In this document: one piece after another, positions 53,348 to 63,054 of the stretch
How positions within the stretch are numbered: position 1 is the first letter of the stretch
Layout: every line of letters begins with the position of its first letter
From: Arthrobacter sp.
GTDB lineage: Bacteria; Actinomycetota; Actinomycetes; Actinomycetales; Micrococcaceae
Length of the DNA stretch: 64,000 nucleotides
Direction of reading: 5' to 3'
NCBI RefSeq assembly: GCF_031179985.1
Contig: NZ_JAPSHJ010000014.1
Span: 1-64,000, forward strand
Program-made: the position numbers and the translations under genes
Notes under the pieces: generated by a model
Seen by the model: the letters and a program-made list of their open reading frames with translations, nothing else
Database searches by the model: none
What the model was told of the DNA's origin: nothing

Positions 53348-54466
53348 ATGCGCGCGGCCATCCTGTATGCAGCAGTTCCGCCCGGCACCGTTCACACCCA
53401 GGCAAACACCCTGAGAATGGAGGAGCTCGAGCAACCGGAACCCCGCGGCGGCGAGATCGGTGTGGCCATTACGTGCTCGAGCCTTTGCCACTCTGACCTC
53501 TCAGTGGTGGACGGGTCGCGCGTCAGGCCGTTACCTATGGCCCTTGGCCATGAGGCGGTAGGCCGCGTGGCCGCCCTCGGGCCGGGTGTAACAGACGTCG
53601 ACGTCGGGGATCACGTGGTGCTGGTGTTCGTCCCCAGCTGCGGATCGTGCCGCGCCTGCCTGGCGGGACGGCCGGCGCTCTGTCACCGCGCGGCGGAAGT
53701 CAACGGCTCCGGGGACCTTCTGCACGGAGACGCCTTACTGAGGACCGCCTCCGGAGAAAGGATCAACCATCACCTCGGGGTTTCGGCTTTCTCCGAATAT
53801 GCCGTGGTGGCAAGGGAGTCCGCGGTCGTCATCCCCGACGACGTCCCTGACACCGTTGCAGCCATGTTCGGATGCGCGGTACTCACGGGAATGGGGGCTG
53901 TGCTTAACACCGCGGAAGTAACGCCTGGACAGTCGGTCGCCGTCGTCGGGCTGGGTGCAGTTGGCCTGTCAGCAGTAATGGCCGCCCGGTTGGCCGGCGC
54001 CGTGCACATCATCGCCATAGACCCGAACCGCGGAAAGCACCGGTTCGCCAGGGACTGCGGGGCGACAGCAGCCGGCACTCCTGAAGAGGCGGAAGGGCTC
54101 GTTGAGGAGGCGACCGGGGACGGCGTGGACGTGACCGTTGAGGCCGTCGGTTCGGCAGCGGTGATGGCCGCGTCCCTTGGCCTGCTGACCCGAGGAGGGG
54201 CCCTGGTGTCGGTCGGACTGCCGCATCCGTCGGCACAGCTGGCCGTTCCCGCATTGCAGTTCGCCGGGGCAGGGAAACGGCTGCTCGGTTCGTATATGGG
54301 GGATTCGGTCCCGGAACGTGACATCCCCCGCTACCTCGGTTTCTGGCGGGAAGGAAAGCTCCCGGTCGAACTGCTCCACACCGACACCAGACCGCTTGAG
54401 GAGATCAACGAGGGACTGGACGCCCTTGCTGCAGGCACTGTCATCCGGAGGCTCTTCCGGGCTTAG
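53348..54466 (+). CDS. zinc-dependent alcohol dehydrogenase
   Basis: CSSLCHSDLSVVDG, LGHEAVGRVAALGPGV, CGSCRACLAGRPALC, VVGLGAVGLSAVMAARLAGA. Confidence 0.93.
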   Translation: MRAAILYAAVPPGTVHTQANTLRMEELEQPEPRGGEIGVAITCSSLCHSDLSVVDGSRVRPLPMALGHEAVGRVAALGPGVTDVDVGDHVVLVFVPSCGSCRACLAGRPALCHRAAEVNGSGDLLHGDALLRTASGERINHHLGVSAFSEYAVVARESAVVIPDDVPDTVAAMFGCAVLTGMGAVLNTAEVTPGQSVAVVGLGAVGLSAVMAARLAGAVHIIAIDPNRGKHRFARDCGATAAGTPEEAEGLVEEATGDGVDVTVEAVGSAAVMAASLGLLTRGGALVSVGLPHPSAQLAVPALQFAGAGKRLLGSYMGDSVPERDIPRYLGFWREGKLPVELLHTDTRPLEEINEGLDALAAGTVIRRLFRA

Positions 54467-54569
54467 GCGCGCTGCAGGCGCGTCGCAGAAGGGAGTTGCC
54501 GGACCCGTCTTCAGAGCAGGGCAGCGAGGCCCCCTACACCGGGATTGTTGCTTGTCCTAGAGTGTTTTT

Positions 54570-54833
54570 ATGGACAACGACGACGAGACTCTGGGCAGCG
54601 CTGTTCCGGAACCCGGAGCAGGAATGGACCGCGATCCAGAGGACTGGGTCACGGGTGATGAACCGATGACTGCGGCTCAGCGCAGCTATCTGGACACCTT
54701 GGCGAGGGAGGCCGGCGAAGAGATCCCGGCCAATATCAGCAAGGCAGAGGCCTCAAAGCACATCGACAGGCTGCAGAAGAAGAGCGGCCGGGTTTCGGGC
54801 GGCGACGTTGCCGGCGGCAAGAGGCCAAGGTAG
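54570..54833 (+). CDS. DUF3072 domain-containing protein
   Basis: DEPMTAAQRSYLDTLAREAGEEIPANISKAEASKHIDRLQKKSGR. Confidence 0.88.
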   Translation: MDNDDETLGSAVPEPGAGMDRDPEDWVTGDEPMTAAQRSYLDTLAREAGEEIPANISKAEASKHIDRLQKKSGRVSGGDVAGGKRPR

Positions 54834-54834
54834 C

Positions 54835-55401
54835 TTAGCCCTTCATGATCTCCGCCCGGCGGGCCATGTACTCCTCCATGGCGATCTCACCATTGCTGTA
54901 TTGCTGATCCAGTTCAGCCAGTTTTCGTGCCCGGTATCCTTGGGGGGCCGACGGCGGCGGCGGGGTTTCAGGGGCGGAAGGCTGCTGGGGCTGTTGGCGG
55001 GACAGCCACTCCCGATACTCCGGGCTGTCCTCGAAAGGCACCTGACCAGGCTGACCGGGCTGGCCGGGAGCCTGGTAACCGCCGGGACCCTGATAGCCGC
55101 CCTGACCCTGGTAGCCATTTGGATCCTGATAGCCGTTTGGTCCTTGGAACGGTGGAACCTGAGGCGGTCCATACTGACCTTGGTTGCCGGGCTGGTTGCC
55201 TGGTTGGTCGAAGGCGCCGAAAGCTCCGTAGTAGTCCCGCTGGGTGTAACCGTCCCTGTATTGGTTGTTCTGGTTGTTCAGCGGGCCAGGGTACTGACCG
55301 TTGATGCCCTGATTCTGGTTCCGGCTGCCGGACCTGCGGAACAGGCGGATTGCCACGGGAACCAGGACCCCCAGGATGATAAGCAGGAAAAATGCGTCCA
55401 C
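54835..55401 (-). CDS. single-TM protein with Gly/Gln/Pro/Tyr-rich linker and C-terminal SHOCT-like domain
   Basis: FFLLIILGVLVPVAIRLF; C-terminus KLAELDQQYSNGEIAMEEYMARRAEIMKG. Confidence 0.8.
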   Translation of the reverse strand: MDAFFLLIILGVLVPVAIRLFRRSGSRNQNQGINGQYPGPLNNQNNQYRDGYTQRDYYGAFGAFDQPGNQPGNQGQYGPPQVPPFQGPNGYQDPNGYQGQGGYQGPGGYQAPGQPGQPGQVPFEDSPEYREWLSRQQPQQPSAPETPPPPSAPQGYRARKLAELDQQYSNGEIAMEEYMARRAEIMKG

Positions 55402-55451
55402 GACGTCACGCCTCTCAGATGTATTCCTTCCAGCTTAACGGCCGGGGAAAG

Positions 55452-56327
55452 CTACGCGTGCCGTGAGTCTTCGGTTGCAAGGGGGCCTTCACCCGAGCCC
55501 AGTGGCATGCCGGGTCCGAACACCGGGCCCGGAGTCGGCCGTTTGGCGGTGATTCCATCACCGGATGAGCGGTTCCGTAGTCGCCGCACAACCCAGGGGA
55601 CAAAGTACTCCCTGGCCCAGACAAGATCGCCGGTCCGTGCCTCGCGCCAGCTGCGGGGAGGCAATGGTTTTGGCGCAAGCGGTTCCAGCGTGTGCTTGAC
55701 GTTGAGTGCATCAAGGACCATGGCCGCTATGGTGTGGTGTCCCAGCGGTGAGAAATGCAGCCGGTCAGCGTCCCACATCTGCGGGTCATGCAGCTGCCGC
55801 AATGACCACATGTCGGCGATGACGGCATCGTGCCTCGCCGCCACCGTGCGGAGATTCTCGTTGTAGATGGCCACCTTGCTGCGGATCCTGCCCAACACCG
55901 AGGATCCTGTGTCCGGGCCGTTGAAAAGCACCACCGTGGCGCCGTCCATGCTGAGGATCTGGACCACTGAATCCAGCTTCTCCGCCAGGGCATCCGGATC
56001 GCCCCCGGGGCGGATGAGATCATTTCCCCCGGCTGAGAGCGTCACCAGGTCCGGCTTCAGAGCCAGGCAGGGGGCAAGTTGCTGATCCACGATCTGTTGA
56101 AGGAGGCGCCCCCGGACGGCCAGATTGGCGTAGGCGAAGTCCTCGTGTCCGCGGCTCAGTTCCTCGGCTACGCGGTCCGCCCAGCCTCGATGCCCGCCGG
56201 GATTGCCCGGTTCGGGATCGCCGATGCCTTCGGTGAACGAGTCGCCCATGGCTACGTAACGGCTCCAGGGATGCGGCTGGATGGGCTCTGGCTGGCTGGA
56301 GGCGGCTTGAATTTGGCTCACCTTCAT
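55452..56327 (-). CDS. SGNH/GDSL hydrolase family protein
   Basis: YVAMGDSFTEGIGDPEPG (block I), LSAGGNDLIRPG (block III), DRLHFSPLGHH (block V). Confidence 0.93.
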   Translation of the reverse strand: MKVSQIQAASSQPEPIQPHPWSRYVAMGDSFTEGIGDPEPGNPGGHRGWADRVAEELSRGHEDFAYANLAVRGRLLQQIVDQQLAPCLALKPDLVTLSAGGNDLIRPGGDPDALAEKLDSVVQILSMDGATVVLFNGPDTGSSVLGRIRSKVAIYNENLRTVAARHDAVIADMWSLRQLHDPQMWDADRLHFSPLGHHTIAAMVLDALNVKHTLEPLAPKPLPPRSWREARTGDLVWAREYFVPWVVRRLRNRSSGDGITAKRPTPGPVFGPGMPLGSGEGPLATEDSRHA

Positions 56328-56366
56328 ATCCTGCCCTCCAGGTCCAAAGGTACGCCACCGTAGGTT

Positions 56367-56382
56367 GTTACTTATGGGTAAC
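56367..56382. promoter_or_regulatory. palindrome GTTACTTATGGGTAAC in divergent intergenic region, candidate operator
   Basis: 13/16 identity to the reverse complement of the GTTACTCACCAGTAAC core at 2078-2093. Confidence 0.45.
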
Positions 56383-56397
56383 TGTAAGAATGGATCC

Positions 56398-57048
56398 ATG
56401 ACTTCAGCCGATAGCTTTCCCGCCCCTGTTGTTCTCTGGTCCAAGCCCCAAGAGGAGCGGGCCGGCAAGCCGCTCCTTGTTCTGTTGCACGGTTATGGTG
56501 CCAATGAGCAGGACCTGTCGAGCCTGGCGGAGATGCTGCCGGAGGAATTTGTTGTTGCATCCGTCAGGGCTCCGATAGCCATGGGGCCGGGTTTCACGTG
56601 GTTCCCGCTGACCGGATCGGTCGAATACTCACTCGACGCTGTGAAGATTGCCTCCTCCTATGTCCTTGACTGGCTCGACGGCGTCAAGGCCAACCATCCG
56701 TCCGTGACCCTGCTCGGGTTCTCCATGGGCATGGCCATGGCCACCACAATGCTCAGGCAGCGCCCCACGGACTTTGCCGCCATCGTCGGACTTTCAGGTT
56801 TTGTGGTGGATTCCGGCGACGATCCGGACTTCTTTGATCACGAGCTCGACGGCGGTGTGCCGATGTTCTGGGGCCGCGACCAGCAGGATCCGGTCATCAC
56901 GCCGGACAAGATCGAATTCACCATGGGCTGGGTGCGCAAGCACGTAAAGCTCACCAAGGTGCTTTACACCGGAATGTGGCACGGGATCAACCAGCAAGAG
57001 ATCGGCCACGTGTCCGAGTTCCTCACCCATGAGGTCCTGAACAAGTAG
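56398..57048 (+). CDS. alpha/beta hydrolase (phospholipase/carboxylesterase family)
   Basis: LLVLLHGYGANEQDLSSLAEMLP, LLGFSMGMAMATTMLRQRP nucleophile elbow. Confidence 0.92.
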   Translation: MTSADSFPAPVVLWSKPQEERAGKPLLVLLHGYGANEQDLSSLAEMLPEEFVVASVRAPIAMGPGFTWFPLTGSVEYSLDAVKIASSYVLDWLDGVKANHPSVTLLGFSMGMAMATTMLRQRPTDFAAIVGLSGFVVDSGDDPDFFDHELDGGVPMFWGRDQQDPVITPDKIEFTMGWVRKHVKLTKVLYTGMWHGINQQEIGHVSEFLTHEVLNK

Positions 57049-57068
57049 CCCGACAGCTAGCTGTCGGG
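57049..57068. terminator. perfect 20-bp palindrome CCCGACAGCTAGCTGTCGGG across a convergent junction
   Basis: spans the last codons of the minus-strand gene and abuts the stop of the plus-strand gene. Confidence 0.5.
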
Positions 57069-57395
57069 GTCGTACCCGAACTCGCGGAGCTCCTGTGAGC
57101 AACGACAGGCCACCGCGATCTTCCTCGCCCACTCGACAGCGTCCTCGCGGGTGGGCAGCTCCAAAACGGTGAACCCACCGTTGATTTCGAAGCCCGGATA
57201 GGTCTCGGTGCTCACAGATCCGTCGGGGGAGACCAGCAAGGGATCGACTTCCTCGTTGATCCCGCCGCCGAATATGTAGACGCCCGCGGCCTTCGCCTCC
57301 GCGATCACAGCGTGGGATTCGGCGAAGACAATCGGGAACTCCTCGTCGGTGAGCACCATGGCTTGGCTTGGGAAGGAGATGAGGTATTTGGTCAT
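57057..57395 (-). CDS. YciI/DGPF family protein
   Basis: MTKYLISFPSQAMVLTDEE ... FEINGGFTVLELPTREDAVEWARKIAVAC. Confidence 0.85.
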   Translation of the reverse strand: MTKYLISFPSQAMVLTDEEFPIVFAESHAVIAEAKAAGVYIFGGGINEEVDPLLVSPDGSVSTETYPGFEINGGFTVLELPTREDAVEWARKIAVACRCSQELREFGYDPDS

Positions 57396-57464
57396 GACTC
57401 GATGGTGCCCCCGTGGCTGGCGCAATGTCACCAACGTCCGAAGTGAATGCACAAGCGAACGCAG

Positions 57465-57701
57465 CTAAATGTCGGAAGGCGCGATGATCTGGACCGTGTG
57501 TCCGTTAACGGTGACGGTGTCCCCATCGTGGAGCTGGCGGCCCCGCCGGTCGTCGATTTCCCCATTGACCTGCACGAGGCCGTTCTTGATCAGCTCCGTA
57601 GCCTGCACCCCGTCCTCCACCAGGTTGGCAAGCTTCAGCAGCTGGCCGAGGCGGATCATCTGGTCACGGATGGGAATCTCTTCAATCTCCGGGTTGCTCA
57701 T
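57465..57701 (-). CDS. RNA-binding S4 domain protein
   Basis: IRLGQLLKLANLVEDGVQATELIKNGLVQVNGEIDDRRGRQLHDGDTV. Confidence 0.93.
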   Translation of the reverse strand: MSNPEIEEIPIRDQMIRLGQLLKLANLVEDGVQATELIKNGLVQVNGEIDDRRGRQLHDGDTVTVNGHTVQIIAPSDI

Positions 57702-57725
57702 ACAAGCAATAATGCCTGACGTAGG

Positions 57726-58748
57726 GTGGATCCGGTGACTCCCGTTCCCCGCCTTCCCCTTGCCGCAGGACTGCCGTTGGCTGTTGCCGCCGGACTGGCC
57801 ATTCCCCTCCAAGGCCGGATTAACGGGGCACTGGGCACGAAACTGGATGACGGCATTGCAGCAGCGACGGTGAGTTTCACCACAGGACTGGTGCTGATGC
57901 TGGTCATTTGCCTGATCCTGCCCAAGGGAAGGGCCGGCCTCGCACAGATCCTTCCGGCTGTGAAGGAACGCCGCTTTCCACCCATCTATGTCATGGCCGG
58001 AAGTATTGGTGCCCTGTTTGTGTTTGCCCAGTCATTGACCATCGGGCTGCTCGGTGTAGCCCTGTTCACCGTGGCCACGGTAACGGGCCAGACCCTCAGC
58101 GGGCTCCTCGTGGACAGGCTGGGGATCGGGCCGGCAGGAAAGCGGTCCGTCACCGGTATCAGGATCCTGGGCTCCCTGCTCACAATTGCAGCCGTGTGCT
58201 GGGCGGTATCGCCACGGTTTGGGGCACCGACGGCTGCGGCCACAGGCCCGGCAGGGCCGGGTGCAGACGCGGGATTGAGTGAACCAAGCCAACTGCTCCT
58301 ACCCCTGCTGCTCCCTGTACTGGCAGGCTTCTTCATAAGTTTCCAGCAGGCGATGAACGGCACTGCCACCGCCCACTACGGCACGCCCCTGGCTGCCACG
58401 CTGGTTAACTTCATTTCCGGCACCGTGGTGTTGTGGCTGGCATGGCTGGTGAAGCTTGCTGTCCTGGGTGCAGGCAATGCGCTGCCTGCAGAGTGGTGGT
58501 ACTACCTTGGCGGTCCGATGGGGTGCATCTTTATCGGGCTCGGGGCACTGTTGGTCCGCAGCCTCGGAGTGCTGGTGACGGGGCTGGGGATGATCGCCGG
58601 CCAACTCCTGGGGTCCCTTGGGTTGGACGTGGCCTTCCCTACCCCCGGAACGGTGATAGCCCTCCCTGCAGTCCTTGGCACACTCCTTACGCTCGGTGCG
58701 ATTGTCCTGGCCACGCTGCCATGGCCGCGGGGGATACTCAGAAGGTAG
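57726..58748 (+). CDS. DMT family transporter (YdcZ/DUF606-type)
   Basis: two related halves with GRINGALGTKLDDGIAAATVSFTTG and QQAMNGTATAHYGTPLAATLVNFISGT; start may be GTG at 57735. Confidence 0.9.
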   Translation: MDPVTPVPRLPLAAGLPLAVAAGLAIPLQGRINGALGTKLDDGIAAATVSFTTGLVLMLVICLILPKGRAGLAQILPAVKERRFPPIYVMAGSIGALFVFAQSLTIGLLGVALFTVATVTGQTLSGLLVDRLGIGPAGKRSVTGIRILGSLLTIAAVCWAVSPRFGAPTAAATGPAGPGADAGLSEPSQLLLPLLLPVLAGFFISFQQAMNGTATAHYGTPLAATLVNFISGTVVLWLAWLVKLAVLGAGNALPAEWWYYLGGPMGCIFIGLGALLVRSLGVLVTGLGMIAGQLLGSLGLDVAFPTPGTVIALPAVLGTLLTLGAIVLATLPWPRGILRR

Positions 58749-58834
58749 GTCCCCGGGTCGCCACTGGGCGAGCCATCACGCCGGGAGGCCGGTAGTCTAG
58801 GAAACGCAGCTTTTCTGCACAGCTTTCCCGCGCA

Positions 58835-58900
58835 CCCAACCATGCAGCACTGAATGTCGTTTTGAGGGCTCAGAACAGCATCCACTGCTACTTGGTTGGG
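58835..58900. repeat. 66-bp imperfect palindromic element, copy B
   Basis: CCCAACCATGCAGCACT ... GTTTTGAG-GG-CTCAGAAC ... ACTGCTACTTGGTTGGG; same length, orientation and symmetry as copy A at 41327-41392. Confidence 0.8.
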
Positions 58901-59001
58901 GACTGTGAATCATGCACCGCCCCGCCTGGCAACCAGCCGGGGATACGGGGCCAGACCACGCGGACCGCACCCAGCGGCCTGTAGAAATTGGAGTTACCAC
59001 C

Positions 59002-60387
59002 ATGGCAGCAAAATCCGTCCTCGACCAGATCATTTCCCTCGCCAAGCGCCGGGGATTCGTTTTCCAGGCCGGTGAAATCTATGGTGGCTCCCGTTCAGCG
59101 TGGGACTACGGGCCCTTGGGTGCAGAGCTGAAGGAAAACATCAAGCGCCAGTGGTGGCAGTCAGTGGTCCGCGGCCGTGAGGACGTCGTCGGCCTGGACT
59201 CCTCCGTGATCCTGCCCCGCCAGGTATGGGAAGCGTCCGGCCACGTCGACGTATTCTCAGACCCCCTTGTGGAATGCCTCTCCTGCCACAAGCGCTACCG
59301 GGCTGACCACCTCGAAGAAGAGTACGAGGAAAAGAAGGGCCGCCCGGCCGAGAACGGCCTGAAGGACATCGCCTGCGCCAACTGCGGCACACGCGGCCAG
59401 TGGACGGAGCCGCAGGAATTCTCCGGCCTCCTCAAGACCTACCTGGGCCCCGTGGCAAACGAGGAAGGCCTTCACTACCTCCGCCCGGAAACCGCCCAGG
59501 GTATCTTCGTGAACTTCAGCAACGTGCTCACTACTTCGCGCAAGAAGCCGCCGTTTGGCATTGGCCAGATCGGCAAGTCCTTCCGCAACGAGATCACGCC
59601 CGGAAACTTCATCTTCCGTACCCGCGAGTTCGAGCAGATGGAAATGGAATTCTTCGTGGAGCCAGGCACTGACGAGCAGTGGCACCAGTACTGGATGAAG
59701 GAACGCATGTCCTGGTACACCGAGCTGGGTATCCGGGAGGAAAACCTCCGGTTCTTCGAACACCCGCTGGAAAAGCTCAGCCACTACTCCAAGGGCACCA
59801 CGGACATCGAATACCGCTTCGGCTTCCAGGGTTCAGAGTGGGGCGAGCTGGAAGGCATCGCAAACCGCACGGACTTCGATCTCTCCACCCATGCCAAGGC
59901 CTCCGGCCAGGACCTCAGCTACTTCAACCAGGCCACCAACGAGCGCTACACGCCGTACGTGATCGAACCCGCTGCCGGCCTGACCCGCTCCTTTATGGCG
60001 TTCATGATCGACGCCTACACGGAGGACGAGGCCCCCAACGCCAAGGGCGGCGTCGATGTCCGAACAGTGCTCAGGCTCGATCCCCGCCTCGCTCCCGTGA
60101 AGGCTGCCGTTCTTCCGCTGAGCCGCAACGAGGATCTGTCCCCGAAGGCCAAGGACCTTGCGGCCCAGCTGCGCCGGAACTGGAACATCGAGTTCGACGA
60201 CGCCGGCGCCATCGGCCGCCGTTACCGCCGCCAGGATGAGATCGGCACACCGTTCTGCATCACTGTGGACTTCGATACCCTCGAGGACCAGGCAGTCACC
60301 ATCCGTGAACGCGACACCATGAGCCAGGACCGTGTTTCGCTCGACAAGGTGGAGGCCTACCTCGCAGCCCGGCTGGTAGGCGCCTGA
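59002..60387 (+). CDS. glyS: glycine--tRNA ligase (eukaryote/archaea-like alpha2 type)
   Basis: [85 protein letters not shown]. Confidence 0.96.
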   Translation: MAAKSVLDQIISLAKRRGFVFQAGEIYGGSRSAWDYGPLGAELKENIKRQWWQSVVRGREDVVGLDSSVILPRQVWEASGHVDVFSDPLVECLSCHKRYRADHLEEEYEEKKGRPAENGLKDIACANCGTRGQWTEPQEFSGLLKTYLGPVANEEGLHYLRPETAQGIFVNFSNVLTTSRKKPPFGIGQIGKSFRNEITPGNFIFRTREFEQMEMEFFVEPGTDEQWHQYWMKERMSWYTELGIREENLRFFEHPLEKLSHYSKGTTDIEYRFGFQGSEWGELEGIANRTDFDLSTHAKASGQDLSYFNQATNERYTPYVIEPAAGLTRSFMAFMIDAYTEDEAPNAKGGVDVRTVLRLDPRLAPVKAAVLPLSRNEDLSPKAKDLAAQLRRNWNIEFDDAGAIGRRYRRQDEIGTPFCITVDFDTLEDQAVTIRERDTMSQDRVSLDKVEAYLAARLVGA

Positions 60388-60389
60388 GT

Positions 60390-61367
60390 ATGGCCATTGA
60401 GTACAGGGAATGGCGCGACGGAGACGACCTCGCGCTGCTGGAAATCTGGGGAGACCCCGAAACTGTCCAGGCTGGACAGTTCCGGGGAACGCTCGCGCCG
60501 TCAGGAAATGCTCCGTGGCGCCGCTGCATTGTGGCCGAAGACGTCGTTGACGGCGTCGCCATTCCGGTGGCGGCAGGCGTGGTGCACGAAGCGTCCCTCC
60601 ACCCTGAACGGCTCTGGGCCTACATTGAGGTTGCCCGGGACCACCGGCGGGAGGGCGTAGGCTCCACCCTGCTGACCATGCTGCGGCACGAAGCAAAGGC
60701 GGCGCCGTCGGGCGTTTCCAAACTGCGCTGCAAGGTGGAGCCGGGCACGCCGGGCGCAGCTTTTGCCGCCCAGGCCGGGCTCACTCCGATCCAGCGCTCG
60801 CAGCTGATAGTGGTGGAACCGGCAGCCCTGAAGCTCCCGGTGTTCGGGGACGGTTCAGAGGAAGCAGCGTCGGAACGGGTGGAGGACCTGGCCACTGGTT
60901 CCGTGGAGCTCAGCGACGTGGTCGGCCGATATTACACAGCTGTCCACGACTGGGACAGCCCGGGGGACCTCGCCGTTTCTACCGTCCAGCGGCTTTTCCT
61001 GGATGACCTTAGCGGAGCGCACGGTGCCATTGTGCTGAGGGCTCCCAAGGCCAGCGCCTTCGGGGCCGGCGTACCTGCGAGCAGGAAAGGCAAGCTGCTG
61101 GCCTTCGCCATCAGTTATGCGCAGGGCACCGCAGAACCCGGGCAGCCTGCGCAGCCGTCCGACGTCTTTCTGGGCCATGATCCGCAGCTTGCTCCGGATG
61201 AGGCACAGGCGGCAGTTCGTGACTTGTTGGCCCTTATTGCCTACCAGTACCCGGTCCTGCTGGAACTGGATGACTCAATGACTGCCCTGCGCGCCGTCGT
61301 CGAACCCCTGTTGGAATCGGGCAAGGCCCGCCGGCAGGGCGTCGAGACTTTCGTCGTCTCGGACTGA
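60390..61367 (+). CDS. GNAT family N-acetyltransferase
   Basis: YIEVARDHRREGVGSTLLTMLRHEA acetyl-CoA binding motif. Confidence 0.85.
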   Translation: MAIEYREWRDGDDLALLEIWGDPETVQAGQFRGTLAPSGNAPWRRCIVAEDVVDGVAIPVAAGVVHEASLHPERLWAYIEVARDHRREGVGSTLLTMLRHEAKAAPSGVSKLRCKVEPGTPGAAFAAQAGLTPIQRSQLIVVEPAALKLPVFGDGSEEAASERVEDLATGSVELSDVVGRYYTAVHDWDSPGDLAVSTVQRLFLDDLSGAHGAIVLRAPKASAFGAGVPASRKGKLLAFAISYAQGTAEPGQPAQPSDVFLGHDPQLAPDEAQAAVRDLLALIAYQYPVLLELDDSMTALRAVVEPLLESGKARRQGVETFVVSD

Positions 61368-61426
61368 TCGGTTCCGGGGGGCCACTGCACCTCACGTAGA
61401 GTTGAAGATATGAGGTCGAACTGCTG

Positions 61427-62968
61427 ATGGGATCAGGACACTCGCACGGCCACACAGAGCATTCAGAGCTGACGCCGGAAGCCATCGCTTCCAGGCGGCG
61501 GGCGAACTGGCTCCTTGCGGCAGTCCTCGTTCCCCTGACCCTGCTCACGCTGGCCGCCATGGTGATGATGTGGCCCTCCGGCAGCAAGGAGGGGTTGACC
61601 CTCGCCAGCCCTTACACAGCTGCCCCCGGAGTCACGTTTGATACCGGCAAAATCCAGCGGGTGGTGGTGGAATCCTGCACTCAGGCCCCCGCCAGCAGCG
61701 GACAAGAGAACAGCGGACAGCAGGGCACAGGGGAGCAGAGCGGCGCTCAGCCGTCCCAGCAAGGATCCGACTGCACCTTTGCCTACACCGAGCCTGATAA
61801 AGGCGGGAATCCCGTCAAGGTGGTCATCAACCCCGACGTCGTGAAGTCCCACGGCGTCAAGGTGGGTGACAATATCCGCTACCTCAACCTCTCCAACGCC
61901 CAGGGCGCCTCGTCCTCGCAGGGTGCACCGGCCTACATCTTCGTTGACTTCGTCCGCACCCTGCCCATCATCCTGCTTGCGATCCTCTACGCGGTGGTCG
62001 TAGTGGCGGTGGCACGCTGGCGGGGGCTCCGGGCCCTGGTGGGACTCGTTGGAGCCTACGCCGTTCTTGTCGCTTTTATGCTCCCGGGGCTGGTCGAGGG
62101 CAAGCCGCCGCTCCTTTTGGCGCTGGTTGGTTCCACGGTGATTATGATCGGGGTGCTGTACTTTGCCCACGGTTTCTCGGCCAGGACATCGACGGCACTG
62201 TTGGGCACCATCTTCGGACTGGTGATCACCGCGCTGTTGGCGGCCTGGGCCACTGATGCCGCCAACCTCGCCGGAGTGGGCAGTCACGATGCCGCCACCC
62301 TGAGCAATGTTTCGGCCAACATCTCCATCTCCGGAATCATCCTTTGCGGGCTCATTATCTCCGGACTGGGCGTGCTCAACGACGTCACCATCACCCAGTC
62401 CTCGGCTGTCTGGGAGCTCTACGAACTGGCACCGGAGACCAGTGCGCGCAAACTCTTCTCCTCGGCCATGCGGATCGGCCGGGATCACATCGCCTCCACC
62501 GTGTACACCATCGCCTTCGCCTATGCGGGCGCGGCCCTGCCAACCCTCATCATCGTAATGCTCTACAACAGGCCCCTGGGCGAAGCGCTCACCAGCGCCG
62601 AGCTCTCCGAGGAAGTCATCAGGACTCTCGTCGGCTCCGTCGGCCTGGTGCTGGCCATCCCGGTCACGACTCTTATCGCCGTCCTCGTTGTTAAAGCCAC
62701 CGGGATAAGGGCAGCGGGCGTTACGGACGCAGGCATCCTGCCAGCTTCACGGGCGGGCTCCCCGGCCATAGAGCCCGACGACGTCGAGGACACCGGCGCG
62801 CTGGCAGCGGCTGCAGCGGTGGCCCGCGGCGATACGACACGAAACTCTGGAGAGACAGCAGCACCTGGCACGGCAGTGCCTGGAACAGCATCACCACCTG
62901 GTACACCGCGGGACGCCGGTGCAACAGAGGGAACCCGGAGGGGTAGGCGGGCGGCCGAACGGCCCTGA
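61427..62968 (+). CDS. YibE/F family membrane protein
   Basis: DFVRTLPIILLAILYAVVVVAVARWRGLRALVGLVGAYAV and GVLNDVTITQSSAVWELYELAPETSARKLFSSAMRIGRDHIASTVYTIAFAYAGAALP. Confidence 0.93.
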   Translation: MGSGHSHGHTEHSELTPEAIASRRRANWLLAAVLVPLTLLTLAAMVMMWPSGSKEGLTLASPYTAAPGVTFDTGKIQRVVVESCTQAPASSGQENSGQQGTGEQSGAQPSQQGSDCTFAYTEPDKGGNPVKVVINPDVVKSHGVKVGDNIRYLNLSNAQGASSSQGAPAYIFVDFVRTLPIILLAILYAVVVVAVARWRGLRALVGLVGAYAVLVAFMLPGLVEGKPPLLLALVGSTVIMIGVLYFAHGFSARTSTALLGTIFGLVITALLAAWATDAANLAGVGSHDAATLSNVSANISISGIILCGLIISGLGVLNDVTITQSSAVWELYELAPETSARKLFSSAMRIGRDHIASTVYTIAFAYAGAALPTLIIVMLYNRPLGEALTSAELSEEVIRTLVGSVGLVLAIPVTTLIAVLVVKATGIRAAGVTDAGILPASRAGSPAIEPDDVEDTGALAAAAAVARGDTTRNSGETAAPGTAVPGTASPPGTPRDAGATEGTRRGRRAAERP

Positions 62969-63054
62969 CCGGGCAGCATTCCGCTCCCCAAAGTTTTCTT
63001 CTGCCAGGTGCACACGCTGCAGCCCGATTTGCCCCGCTTTGAGACAATGGACGG

